A stretch of DNA of 64,000 nt from Oligoflexia bacterium. GTDB taxonomy: Bacteria > Bdellovibrionota > Bdellovibrionia > JABDDW01. A model generated the notes under the pieces. It was not told the origin of the DNA and ran no database searches. It was given only the letters and a program-made list of their open reading frames with translations. Both the position numbers and the translations under genes were made by a program. Position 1 is the first letter of the stretch, and each line of letters opens with the position of its first letter. The stretch is from NCBI GenBank assembly GCA_016715815.1, contig JADJXN010000003.1, positions 1 to 64,000 of the forward strand, given 5' to 3'. Shown one piece after another: positions 44,841 through 53,147 of this stretch.

Positions 44841-44893
44841 CTACAAGATTGCTTCTAGTGCCGGCATATATATTGCTATTATCTTATTTAAGA

Positions 44894-46324
44894 ATGATTA
44901 GATATTTATGCGCTATAGTATGTTTTTTTTTGCTTATAATGTTAACACTTACACAATTTGCGTCAGCCTCTGGTTTAAAAGCTCAGTATGAGCCTATAAA
45001 GCTAGTCCTTTTAAGCTCAGGTACAAATTTAATGGACTACATACATCGTGTTAATGAGCGTGAAATTCTAAATAATGGAACCTATTTAGAAGAATTTAAA
45101 GCTACAGAAGAAGTTAATAATTTCTATAATGAGATCTCTCAGCTCTCCCCTATAGTCATTTTTGCTTCTGATTCAATTCCGAAGCGACTTTCTCCCTACA
45201 TGAAAACCCCAAAATCAGAATATGTATTAGCTAAAGAGGTTTTTCCTCAAGCTACTGTCATATCTCCACCTATCTCAATATTCAGTAATCCTCAATATCT
45301 ACATAATGAGTCTCTTCCATACCCAGACCGTTGGATTAGAGATTGGGGACCATATACTATAAATGGCCAACTGGTACATAACATAGATCAGGTACGTGGA
45401 ACATTTGCTAATCCTAGCTTTTCAACGTTTTTACAAAGTTCTTTAAAAAGCTCTATCTATTTTCCAGTTGGAGGTACATTTATGAAAACCTCAAATGGGG
45501 TCTGTGCAATTTCTGCAACTTCAAATATGAGCAAACTAAAAATTTTAGGACATGACACCTTAAATACAGCCTTACTTGCAGGTGAAAGACTTGATTTTAT
45601 GCAAAATACTATGGGTTGTAGTAAAATAATACCCATTGAACCTTTACCTGTGGAACCTTTGGGGCATCTTGATATTTTTGTTAAATTTTTATCAGACAAA
45701 AAGGTGGCAATAGCAAAATATAAAAATGATTTTATTAAAATTAGGACAGTTCGTAAGTATCGTTCAACTGAATGCTTTCCACCAAATAGTGGGCAATGTA
45801 ATAGTACATATATTTTAAACAATTTTACTGGTTCGTTATCTAACCTTGAAGAAGATTTGGTTGAATTTAAAGATTTTAAAAAATATATTTTTAAAAAATA
45901 CCCTTCTTCTGAAATTGAACTTTTAGAACCCTGGAATTTTGTTGATGATAATCAGTCATTAAATCTTAAAAAATTTTCTGAAGACCTTTCAAGTATGCTA
46001 CAAGCACAGGGTTTTGAAGTAATTGAAATTGAACAGCCTAGCCCGATTGTAACAATTAAAATATTTCAAAATAAAAAATTGGGTAAACAATTAAAAATTG
46101 AAAAAATTCAAGTAGGTCTTCACTATCCTACATATTTAAATTCATTTTTAGTAAACGGTACGGTACTTGTGCCAATTTATAATCATTGGAGCACTCCAGA
46201 ATTGAACAATCAAGCCTTAGAAAAGTACAGAAGTACTGGGTTTAAAGTCCGAGCAGTAGCGGCAGATTTTATTTCATTGCAAGGTGGCACTATTCATTGT
46301 GTTACTAAAGAGTTGCATTTTTAG
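44894..46324 (+). CDS. Secreted peptidylarginine/agmatine deiminase-family protein
   Basis: About 476 residues. A signal peptide ends FASASG (start ATG 44894). Guanidino-group deiminase motifs (PAD_porph type): RWIRDWGPYT with residues 149-153 around the substrate-binding Asp, GHLDIF at 257 with the catalytic His and Asp, and a C-terminal GGTIHC, where Cys469 is the likely nucleophile (G-G-x-x-H-C-x-T). Spacing matches PF04371 enzymes. It likely hydrolyses arginine residues, agmatine or similar outside the cytoplasm. Two secreted proteins flank it. No biogenic-amine pathway genes are adjacent. Confidence 0.8.
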   Translation: MIRYLCAIVCFFLLIMLTLTQFASASGLKAQYEPIKLVLLSSGTNLMDYIHRVNEREILNNGTYLEEFKATEEVNNFYNEISQLSPIVIFASDSIPKRLSPYMKTPKSEYVLAKEVFPQATVISPPISIFSNPQYLHNESLPYPDRWIRDWGPYTINGQLVHNIDQVRGTFANPSFSTFLQSSLKSSIYFPVGGTFMKTSNGVCAISATSNMSKLKILGHDTLNTALLAGERLDFMQNTMGCSKIIPIEPLPVEPLGHLDIFVKFLSDKKVAIAKYKNDFIKIRTVRKYRSTECFPPNSGQCNSTYILNNFTGSLSNLEEDLVEFKDFKKYIFKKYPSSEIELLEPWNFVDDNQSLNLKKFSEDLSSMLQAQGFEVIEIEQPSPIVTIKIFQNKKLGKQLKIEKIQVGLHYPTYLNSFLVNGTVLVPIYNHWSTPELNNQALEKYRSTGFKVRAVAADFISLQGGTIHCVTKELHF

Positions 46325-46376
46325 ATCTTTTTCGAAATTAAGATATATAGATAAGACGGTATATTCCCCTAAGTTA

Positions 46377-46405
46377 TTGGCACATATAAAGCAATAATAT
46401 ATAAA
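46377..46405 (+). promoter_or_regulatory. Sigma-70-type promoter for the exported protein at 46450
   Basis: TTGGCA (46377-46382), 17 bases, TATAAA (46400-46405). Each hexamer matches five of six consensus positions. The predicted start lies about 38 bases before ATG 46450. Confidence 0.6.
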
Positions 46406-46449
46406 CTAATACTAGTTATGAGCATTTTATTAACTTTAATGGTGGATAT

Positions 46450-47007
46450 ATGTTTAAATTATTTACACTTGTTAGCCTAATTACGCTTTTAACAGCTTTT
46501 GCTGATAATGCATATGCACAGGAGAACAAATATGAACCAAACAAATTTTATATTACACTTAAGTACAATACTCCTGATGAAAGGCTGCCTCATGGTATTT
46601 GGAGTACTTCATGGACAATAGGATCAAATATAGTAAATGGAGACAATTTTGTTGAGTCAACTACTCCATTTATTGAAGAATCAATTGTTCTAGTGTTGTT
46701 TAGTAAGGTGGCAGGAAGAGTATTTTCTAATCACAATGAACTTTTTGAATATTTAAGAAGTGTTAATAAAAACAGCAAAGAACTTTCAGCTTTGGTTGAG
46801 GCAACAAAAGAATTATTTGGTTTTTATGCAGTAGGAACATTATCTCAACATGGAGCCTTAAGCTTTCGAAATGGTGCAATGGCAAATGATCCAACCACAA
46901 GAGCTATTATTAAAAAAATGAGTCCTAAAGATATTTCAAATCAATTTGAGATTGCTCATCAATTTGACCTTTTAGTTTGTGGCCAATTACTAGCCAAGTT
47001 AAAGTGA
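46450..47007 (+). CDS. Exported hypothetical protein
   Basis: 185 residues. Signal peptide MFKLFTLVSLITLLTAFADNAYA, mature protein begins QENKYEP. The remainder is mixed alpha/beta with a single cysteine near the end and no recognised motif. A promoter-like sequence lies upstream (46377-46405), so it is probably transcribed separately from the deiminase, and convergently with the barrel gene at 47035. The function is unknown. Confidence 0.7.
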   Translation: MFKLFTLVSLITLLTAFADNAYAQENKYEPNKFYITLKYNTPDERLPHGIWSTSWTIGSNIVNGDNFVESTTPFIEESIVLVLFSKVAGRVFSNHNELFEYLRSVNKNSKELSALVEATKELFGFYAVGTLSQHGALSFRNGAMANDPTTRAIIKKMSPKDISNQFEIAHQFDLLVCGQLLAKLK

Positions 47008-47034
47008 TAATAACTACTATTTATAATTCATTTT

Positions 47035-47850
47035 TTAAAATAGAACTGTCCAATTTACAAATAAAGCGCGGGCTATTTGGAAAAAACTGTTTTTTGAATA
47101 AAATTGCTTTGATGAATTTGTGGGGTCATCACCAAAATCATTACTGTTACCTTGTTGCCAATAACTAAAACCTAAACGTGTGGGCTTATTAAAAAGCTCT
47201 ATCATATAATAAATCTCACCATGCACTTCAAAGCCGTAACCTGATCCTGTGACTTGTTTTGTGGAATTAGATTTTGCATCTAAAATTTGAAGAAGATCTA
47301 AAGAGGCAATAATACCTAGCTTTCTAGTTATGGGAATTCCCCTTTCAACAGAAAAGGAATAGCCCATGTATTGATGCACAAAAAATAAATCAGGCTCTGT
47401 TAAGGCCATATTGGAGCCATTTAAATGAAATAAAATTTTAAATGTTAAGTTGTTATCAAGCCTTGTGGAATCTAAATAAAGTGTGTAGCGCGGGCCCAAA
47501 TCAAGCCAATAAATATAACTTGATGACTGATTAGGGGAACCCTCAGCTGGGATGAGATTTTGAGCGTAAACTAATTTTGCCTCAGCCCCCCAATTACCTG
47601 CAAAGTTTGATTTATAACTAAGCCCAATAGTTGGAAGATTACCGCCTAAGCCTAAATTTAAAGGCTCACCAGTGGAGTTTGTTATTAATTGAGTTAAACC
47701 CGCACGGCCTTGAATAGAATATCTTCTGGGTGGGTTTTTTGTCTTAATATTATCAATGATATTATAAACTTCTTTCCACTTTGATTTTTGTAAATCTTCA
47801 GCTGCAAAAACACTAAGGGTTGAGAGTAAGATAATTAAAAATAACTTCAT
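47035..47850 (-). CDS. Probable outer-membrane beta-barrel protein
   Basis: 271 residues. Signal peptide MKLFLIILLSTLSVFAA, then beta-strand-like segments (RYSIQGRAGLTQLI, TIGLSYKSNFAGNWGAEAKLVY, YIYWLDLGPRYTLYL) with terminal FVNWTVLF, an aromatic end typical of barrels. It overlaps the M23 lipoprotein gene by four bases (coupled), and that gene overlaps surE. A partner in envelope remodelling is possible but unproven. Confidence 0.7.
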   Translation of the reverse strand: MKLFLIILLSTLSVFAAEDLQKSKWKEVYNIIDNIKTKNPPRRYSIQGRAGLTQLITNSTGEPLNLGLGGNLPTIGLSYKSNFAGNWGAEAKLVYAQNLIPAEGSPNQSSSYIYWLDLGPRYTLYLDSTRLDNNLTFKILFHLNGSNMALTEPDLFFVHQYMGYSFSVERGIPITRKLGIIASLDLLQILDAKSNSTKQVTGSGYGFEVHGEIYYMIELFNKPTRLGFSYWQQGNSNDFGDDPTNSSKQFYSKNSFFQIARALFVNWTVLF

Positions 47851-48314
47851 GGCAAAAACTCCATGGGGTCTACTGGCTGCTTATTTATTCTCACTTCAAA
47901 ATGAAGATGCGGAGCTGAGGCTCTTCCGGTTCTTCCAACAAGGGCGATTTTTTCTCCCTTATCTACAAAATCTCCTGATCGAACAAAAAGTTTTTTACAA
48001 TGAGCGTACAAAGTGGCCAAGCCTCGTTTATGCTCAATCAAGAGCATATTGCCATAGCCTTTAAAAGCTCTGCCAGAGTAGACTACTTTCCCTCTTTCTA
48101 CCGAATAAATGGCTGTACCACTGGGGGCGGGGATATCAATGCCATCATGGTAATCACGTTTTGTGAATTTAAAATGACGTGAAATTTTTTTTATACTCAT
48201 TGGCCAAATCATAGAAAGGGTGGATGAATGATCTATTGAAGCGGTTAAGCGTTGTGGGCTAGAGCAAGCCGATACTAGTAAAACTAATATCAAGACTGGA
48301 ATAATATTTCCCAC
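47847..48314 (-). CDS. LytM/M23-domain lipoprotein (NlpD-like)
   Basis: 155 residues. Lipobox ends LVSAC (Cys17). The M23 domain shows YHDGIDIPAPSGTAIY, YAHCKKLFV and HLHFEVRINK, with the His-x-x-x-Asp and His-x-His metal positions, so it may be an active endopeptidase, or a NlpD-type amidase activator. No LysM is present. GTG 48314 has GAGGAG eight bases upstream and overlaps the surE end by 25 bases. The surE-nlpD order is known in many proteobacteria. Confidence 0.85.
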   Translation of the reverse strand: MGNIIPVLILVLLVSACSSPQRLTASIDHSSTLSMIWPMSIKKISRHFKFTKRDYHDGIDIPAPSGTAIYSVERGKVVYSGRAFKGYGNMLLIEHKRGLATLYAHCKKLFVRSGDFVDKGEKIALVGRTGRASAPHLHFEVRINKQPVDPMEFLP

Positions 48315-49057
48315 GTCTTTAGCTCCTCCAAAAGATCATAATTAGTGCTATCAATCTTTAATGGCACAATACTGATATAATCTTGGTCAACGTGAACACA
48401 ATCACTTCCAGGAATGTTTTCAAACCCTTTGTATTCACCGCCGAGCCAGTAATAATGTTTATGTCTTGGATCTGTGCGGTTAGTAATTTCATCAGAGTAA
48501 TATCTTAAACCTTGTTTTGAAACCTTAACTCCTTTGATTTTATTTGAGGGAAGATTGGGAACATTAACATTCATAATATTATTCAGAGGAATATTTTTTT
48601 TAATGACCATAGGGACAAATGTTTTTGCAAATTCTGCAGCTGTATCCCAATACATATGAGTTATATCAGTATGATTACCAAGGCATAAACTAAATGCTAT
48701 GGAATGGCTACCAAAGTAAGCTCCCTCACGTGCTGCTGCCACAGTGCCTGAATAATAAATATCGTTTCCAAGATTTGCTCCGCGGTTAATGCCACTAACA
48801 ATTATATCTGGCTTTTTCTTCATGATCATTCTTGTGGCCATGTACACACAATCGGCAGGGCTTCCACTGACCCAGTAATAGTTTTCTTTAACTTGTCCGC
48901 ACCTAAGTGGTTTATGTAAAGTTAAGCTATGCCCACTAGTGGATCTTTCTCTGTGAGGAGCTACGACTGTAACATTGCCAATTGTTGAAAGTGCATTAGC
49001 TAGTTTAATAATTCCAGGGGATTCAAAACCATCATCATTTGAAATTAGTATTTCCAT
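48290..49057 (-). CDS. surE: 5'-/3'-nucleotidase SurE
   Basis: 255 residues. It begins MEILISNDDGFESPG with the acidic Asp8-Asp9 metal site. APHRERSTSGHSLTL, SGINRGANLGNDIYYSGTVAAAREG and NVNVPNLP are strong SurE motifs. It dephosphorylates nucleoside monophosphates. It starts the surE-M23-barrel set on the minus strand, separated from glyA by a terminator-like repeat (49083-49117). Confidence 0.95.
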   Translation of the reverse strand: MEILISNDDGFESPGIIKLANALSTIGNVTVVAPHRERSTSGHSLTLHKPLRCGQVKENYYWVSGSPADCVYMATRMIMKKKPDIIVSGINRGANLGNDIYYSGTVAAAREGAYFGSHSIAFSLCLGNHTDITHMYWDTAAEFAKTFVPMVIKKNIPLNNIMNVNVPNLPSNKIKGVKVSKQGLRYYSDEITNRTDPRHKHYYWLGGEYKGFENIPGSDCVHVDQDYISIVPLKIDSTNYDLLEELKTWEILFQS

Positions 49058-49082
49058 ATTTCTCTATTATGTCATAAATCCC

Positions 49083-49117
49083 AAAAAAGCGTCAGTCGCC
49101 TTTTGGGAAGGCGGCGC
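49083..49117 (-). terminator. 35-nt terminator-like element, copy 2, after glyA
   Basis: On the minus strand: GCGCCGCCTT, loop, AAGGCG then ACTGACGC and TTTTTT (49083-49088). A stable stem followed by a T-tract, 27 bases after the glyA stop, is an intrinsic terminator. It is nearly identical to the copy at 33326-33360 on the plus strand. Confidence 0.75.
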
Positions 49118-49143
49118 GTAAACTAGACAAAAGCCAATAGCAT

Positions 49144-50379
49144 TTAAGCACTAAAAATAGGGAAGTTTTTGGTTAGCTCATGGACTTGTTTTTTAATACT
49201 GTTCAATTGAGCCTCATTACCTTTTGAGTGAATAACTTGAGCAATCCATTTGGCTATGGTTTTTATCTCACTCTCTTTCATGCCCCTTGTTGTCAGGGCT
49301 GGGGTTCCAATTCTAATACCACTTGTAATAAACGGGGATTTTGTTTCAAAAGGCACAGTGTTTTTATTTACAGTAATACCAGCGGCATCAAGCCAGTGCT
49401 CAGCATCTTTACCTGTCACATCTTTATTTGTTAAATCAACAAGCACTAAATGGTTATCTGTTCCACCAGTGACAAGCTCAAAACCTTCACTCATGAGTGT
49501 TTCTGCTAGCACTTTTGCATTATCTAAAACATTTTGAATATAGGTTTTAAAACTAGGTTTTAAAGCCTCTCCAAATGCTACGGCTTTAGCTGCAATCACA
49601 TGCTCTAATGGGCCACCTTGAATACCTGGAAATATTTTTGAGTTTAATGTTTTAGCTTGTGCTTCAGCACATAAAATAAGTCCACCCCTTGGGCCGCGTA
49701 AAGTTTTATGAGTTGTTGATGTGACATAATGAGCATGACCTATTGGAGTAGGATGATGCTTTGATGCTACTATTCCTGCAAAGTGAGCCATGTCACATAA
49801 AAGTGTGGCATTAACAGCATCTGCAATTTCTCTAAATTTTTTAAAATCAAGCTCACGCGGATAAGCAGAATAGCCACAAACAATTAATTTTGGTTTCTCT
49901 TTTTTTGCAATTTCTAAAATAATATCGTAATCGATTCTTTTTGTTTTGGGATTAAGGCCATAGTGAACAGCTCGATACAAACTCCCGCTGAAATTAACAG
50001 GGGAGCCGTGTGTAAGATGTCCACCATGTGATAAATCCATTCCCAAAACAGTATCACCTGGTTTTAGTACTGACATGTAAACGGCCATGTTGGCACCGGA
50101 GCCTGAGTGGGGTTGAACGTTGGCATGCTCCGCTTGAAATAATTTTTTTGCTCTATCAATGGCAAGCTGTTCACTTACATCTACAAATTCACAGCCGCCG
50201 TAATATCTTTTTCCAGGGTAGCCTTCAGCATACTTATTTGTAAGGACACTTCCTTGGGCTTCTAAAACTGCGTCTGATACGTAGTTTTCACTAGCTATCA
50301 TTTCAAGACCTGTTTTTTGTCTTAAGGATTCTTGTTCAATGGCCGCATATAATTCCGGGTCTTGGGTTTTTAAGCTCAT
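49144..50379 (-). CDS. glyA: Serine hydroxymethyltransferase
   Basis: 411 residues. PLP enzyme making glycine and methylene-THF from serine and THF. Signatures: ASENYVS near residue 28, HSGSGANMAVYMSVLKPGD, DMAHFAGIVA, and TSTTHKTLRGPRGG with the Schiff-base lysine. The ATG at 50379 has an AAGGA site, directly preceded by the structured repeat at 50391-50424. It follows rpiB by 45 bases on the same strand. Confidence 0.97.
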   Translation of the reverse strand: MSLKTQDPELYAAIEQESLRQKTGLEMIASENYVSDAVLEAQGSVLTNKYAEGYPGKRYYGGCEFVDVSEQLAIDRAKKLFQAEHANVQPHSGSGANMAVYMSVLKPGDTVLGMDLSHGGHLTHGSPVNFSGSLYRAVHYGLNPKTKRIDYDIILEIAKKEKPKLIVCGYSAYPRELDFKKFREIADAVNATLLCDMAHFAGIVASKHHPTPIGHAHYVTSTTHKTLRGPRGGLILCAEAQAKTLNSKIFPGIQGGPLEHVIAAKAVAFGEALKPSFKTYIQNVLDNAKVLAETLMSEGFELVTGGTDNHLVLVDLTNKDVTGKDAEHWLDAAGITVNKNTVPFETKSPFITSGIRIGTPALTTRGMKESEIKTIAKWIAQVIHSKGNEAQLNSIKKQVHELTKNFPIFSA

Positions 50380-50390
50380 TATATGTCCTT

Positions 50391-50424
50391 GTCTGGCCCG
50401 AGACCTCTGGTCTCTAGGCCTTTC
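50391..50424 (-). repeat. Covarying hairpin A in the glyA leader
   Basis: Inner stem GAGACC (50400-50405) / GGTCTC (50409-50414), loop TCT, outer stem GGCC (50395-50398) / GGCC (50417-50420), listed on the plus strand; the transcribed (minus) strand carries the complementary fold with loop AGA. It fills the whole rpiB-glyA gap and is followed directly by the glyA ribosome binding site. Compared with hairpin B, the six differences are all paired changes. Confidence 0.8.
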
Positions 50425-50853
50425 TTAGGGCTCTATTTTATTGACTCTGTTTTGATGTCTTCCGCCTTCAAAAGAAGTGGAAAGCCATTTTTTAAGTATT
50501 TTTAAATTTAAATCATTCTCAATAAGTCTGGAAGCTAAACATAAAACATTGGCATTATTATGCTGTTTTGAAAGCTCAGCTGATTTTTCATCCCAACAAA
50601 GAGCGGCGCGAATTCCTTTAAATCTATTTGCTGTCATAGCCATGCCTTGGCCACTTCCACAAATAAGTATTCCTAAAGAATCTTTTTTGCTTAAAATATT
50701 TTTACAAACTTGTTTGGCAAAGTCAGGGTAGTCAACAGAGGTTTCATCAAATGGGCCTAGATCTGTAACAGCAAACTCATTTGATAACATTTCACTGCAA
50801 AGTGCTTTAAGTTTAACACCTGCGTGATCTGAAGCTATAAATAGCTGAATCAT
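50425..50853 (-). CDS. rpiB: Ribose-5-phosphate isomerase B
   Basis: 142 residues. SDHAGVKLK near the N-terminus, DLGPFDETSVDYPDFA, and ILICGSGQGMAMTANRFKGI (catalytic Cys in the loop), then NNANVLCLASR. This interconverts ribose-5-phosphate and ribulose-5-phosphate in the pentose phosphate pathway. It overlaps the fabF stop by four bases and precedes glyA, an order seen in several bacteria. Confidence 0.95.
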   Translation of the reverse strand: MIQLFIASDHAGVKLKALCSEMLSNEFAVTDLGPFDETSVDYPDFAKQVCKNILSKKDSLGILICGSGQGMAMTANRFKGIRAALCWDEKSAELSKQHNNANVLCLASRLIENDLNLKILKKWLSTSFEGGRHQNRVNKIEP

Positions 50854-52085
50854 AAATGCCTTTTAAATAATAATGTGGCGTTAGTGCCACCAAAACCAAA
50901 ACTGTTAGATAAAACAGATCTTAATTTTTTATCCCTCGCAATGTGTGGGACAAAATCAAGGTCACATTGAGGGTCTTGATTATCTAAATTAATAGTAGGG
51001 GGAATTTTACCAGTGTGTAAACTCAAAACTGAAATAACAGCTTCAACTCCACCTGCTGCGCCTAATAAATGGCCTGTCATACTTTTTGTTGAGCTAACAC
51101 TTAATTTTTTTGCATGGTCTTTAAACACACTTTTAATAGCCATTGTTTCTGCAATATCCCCTGCGGGAGTGCTAGTGCCATGGGCATTAATATAATCAAT
51201 TTCATTCAAATTTACTTTAGCATCATTGAGCGCTACATCCATACATCGCGCAGCACCTGCTCCACCTTCAGAGGGATTAGTAATATGGTAAGCATCGCAA
51301 GTAAGGCCGTAACCAGCAAGTTCTGCATAAATTTTTGCACCCCGTTTTTTTGCAGATTCCATTTCTTCCAAAATTAAAACTCCAGCACCTTCTCCCATAA
51401 CAAAACCATCACGGCCTGTATCAAAAGGACGTGATGCCTTTTCTGGCTCATCATTTCTTGTTGAAAGGGCTCGCATTGAGGCAAACCCAGAAAGAGCCAT
51501 CTGGCAAATGGTGCTCTCAGAACCTCCAACAATCATAGCGTCACAAATTCCATCTCTGATATAGCGCATACCTTCACCTATGGAATGTGCCCCTGTTGAA
51601 CAAGCTGATGTAACACATAAATTAGGTCCCTGAGCACCAACATCAATGGCTAAAAATCCAGATGTAAGATTTGGAATAACCATGGGAATAAAAAATGGAG
51701 AAACACGAGTGGGGCCTTTTGCTTTTAAAATATCATACTGAGCTTCAATTCCAGGCAGTCCTCCCATTCCAGCGCCAATTATAATTCCTACTTTTGTCCT
51801 ATTGTTATCAGTAATCTGAAAGCCAGAATCCTGAAGCGCCATTTTGGCTGCCGCTATCCCGTACTGAATAAAAAGATCCATCTTTTTTTGTTCTTTTTTT
51901 ATGATCCAAGTGTCTGGAGTAAAACCTTTTACTTCGCCCGCAATTTTACAATCGTATTGGGTTACATCAATACGAGTAACTTTAGAAATGCCTGAGCGGC
52001 CTTCAAGCAAAGCATTCCACATTTGTTGGCTAGAATTACCAACAGGTGTAATAACTCCTAAGCCTGTAACGGCCACTTTTCTCAT
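50850..52085 (-). CDS. fabF: 3-oxoacyl-[acyl-carrier-protein] synthase II
   Basis: 411 residues. Condenses malonyl-ACP with acyl-ACP. The active-site cysteine is Cys162 (VTSACSTGAHS), with histidines in NAHGTSTPAGD near residue 302 and SMTGHLLGAAG near 339. It is complete and of normal length. The ATG lies eight bases after acpP and the gene overlaps rpiB by four bases. FabF is the elongation synthase of this cluster. Confidence 0.96.
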   Translation of the reverse strand: MRKVAVTGLGVITPVGNSSQQMWNALLEGRSGISKVTRIDVTQYDCKIAGEVKGFTPDTWIIKKEQKKMDLFIQYGIAAAKMALQDSGFQITDNNRTKVGIIIGAGMGGLPGIEAQYDILKAKGPTRVSPFFIPMVIPNLTSGFLAIDVGAQGPNLCVTSACSTGAHSIGEGMRYIRDGICDAMIVGGSESTICQMALSGFASMRALSTRNDEPEKASRPFDTGRDGFVMGEGAGVLILEEMESAKKRGAKIYAELAGYGLTCDAYHITNPSEGGAGAARCMDVALNDAKVNLNEIDYINAHGTSTPAGDIAETMAIKSVFKDHAKKLSVSSTKSMTGHLLGAAGGVEAVISVLSLHTGKIPPTINLDNQDPQCDLDFVPHIARDKKLRSVLSNSFGFGGTNATLLFKRHL

Positions 52086-52093
52086 AAAAAAAC

Positions 52094-52330
52094 TTATGCT
52101 TTTCCTTTTGCTTGAAGATATTTAACAACATCTCCAACGGTTCTTAGTTTTTCTGCTGCCTCATCAGGAATTTCTAGGTCAAATTCTTCTTCCATAGCCA
52201 TTACAAGTTCCACAATATCAAGGCTATCAGCGCCTAAATCATCAATAAAAGAAGCTTCTGGTTTTACTTTTTCTGCCTCAACTCCAAGCTGCTCCACTAC
52301 AATATTTTTAATTTTTGAATCCAAGTTCAT
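52094..52330 (-). CDS. acpP: Acyl carrier protein
   Basis: 78 residues, acidic, with Ser36 in GADSLDIVELVMAMEEEF as the 4'-phosphopantetheine site. It carries acyl chains for fatty acid synthesis, and also for LipB and lipid A enzymes. The ATG is preceded by AAAGGAG, right after the structured hairpin B (52345-52378). Between fabG and fabF, as usual. Confidence 0.97.
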   Translation of the reverse strand: MNLDSKIKNIVVEQLGVEAEKVKPEASFIDDLGADSLDIVELVMAMEEEFDLEIPDEAAEKLRTVGDVVKYLQAKGKA

Positions 52331-52344
52331 TAACTTTCTCCTTT

Positions 52345-52378
52345 GTCTAGCCCGCTACCTCTGGTAGCTAGGCTTTTC
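52345..52378 (-). repeat. Covarying hairpin B in the acpP leader
   Basis: Inner stem GCTACC (52354-52359) / GGTAGC (52363-52368), loop TCT, outer stem AGCC (52349-52352) / GGCT (52371-52374), written on the plus strand. It sits between the fabG stop (52401) and the acpP AAAGGAG site. It matches hairpin A in 28 of 34 positions, and the six differences preserve pairing. Confidence 0.8.
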
Positions 52379-52400
52379 GTTTATAAAATTTAATTTACAT

Positions 52401-53147
52401 TTAATTCATATATAAGCCGCCGTTAACATTCAAGGTTTGTCCTGTAATATAACGACTAAAATCTGAACAAAGAAACAGACACGCCGCAGCAACATCATCT
52501 GGTTCTCCAATACTTCCTAGAGGCACTTTTTGGATAATTTTATTTTTTTGTTCCTCAGTTAATGAATCTGTCATGTCTGACTTAATAAAACCAGGGGCGA
52601 TGCAATTAAGGCGAATGTTGCGGCTTGCGACTTCTACTGCGATAGACTTTGTAAAGCCAATAATTCCAGCTTTACTAGCGGCATAATTACTTTGGCCAGC
52701 GTTACCGGTTTGGCCAATAACACTTGTGATATTAACAATGGAGCCTGTGCGCTCTTTAAGCATAAATTTAACGGCCATTTTAGTGCAGTTAAAAACACTT
52801 TTTAAATTTGTTTGAATAACTTTATCCCAATCTTCTTCTTTCATTCTAAGTAGGATTTGATCTTGTGTGACACCAGCATTATTAATTAAAAAATGAAAGC
52901 CACCCATTTCAGATTTAATTCTTTCAAAACTTTCCTCTACTGCTTTTGAATCTGCTACGTTGATTTTATATTTTTTATGACCACTTCCGCTCAGTTCCTT
53001 TAAAGATTTTTCTGCGGCTTCTTCATTGGAATTGTAAATAACAGCAAGTTTTGCACCAGTTTTTGAAAAATTTTGGGCAATAGCTTTGCCAATTCCCCGG
53101 CTAGCTCCTGTAACAACCACAACTTTATCTGCAAAATTAAAATTCAT
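52401..53147 (-). CDS. fabG: 3-oxoacyl-[acyl-carrier-protein] reductase
   Basis: 248 residues, short-chain dehydrogenase. NADPH-binding TGASRGIGKAIAQ near residue 15, NNAGVTQD, and the catalytic Ser-Tyr-Lys set with SNYAASKAG near residue 150. The ending ITGQTLNVNGGLYMN is typical. It abuts fabD's stop and precedes acpP, a normal order. Confidence 0.96.
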   Translation of the reverse strand: MNFNFADKVVVVTGASRGIGKAIAQNFSKTGAKLAVIYNSNEEAAEKSLKELSGSGHKKYKINVADSKAVEESFERIKSEMGGFHFLINNAGVTQDQILLRMKEEDWDKVIQTNLKSVFNCTKMAVKFMLKERTGSIVNITSVIGQTGNAGQSNYAASKAGIIGFTKSIAVEVASRNIRLNCIAPGFIKSDMTDSLTEEQKNKIIQKVPLGSIGEPDDVAAACLFLCSDFSRYITGQTLNVNGGLYMN

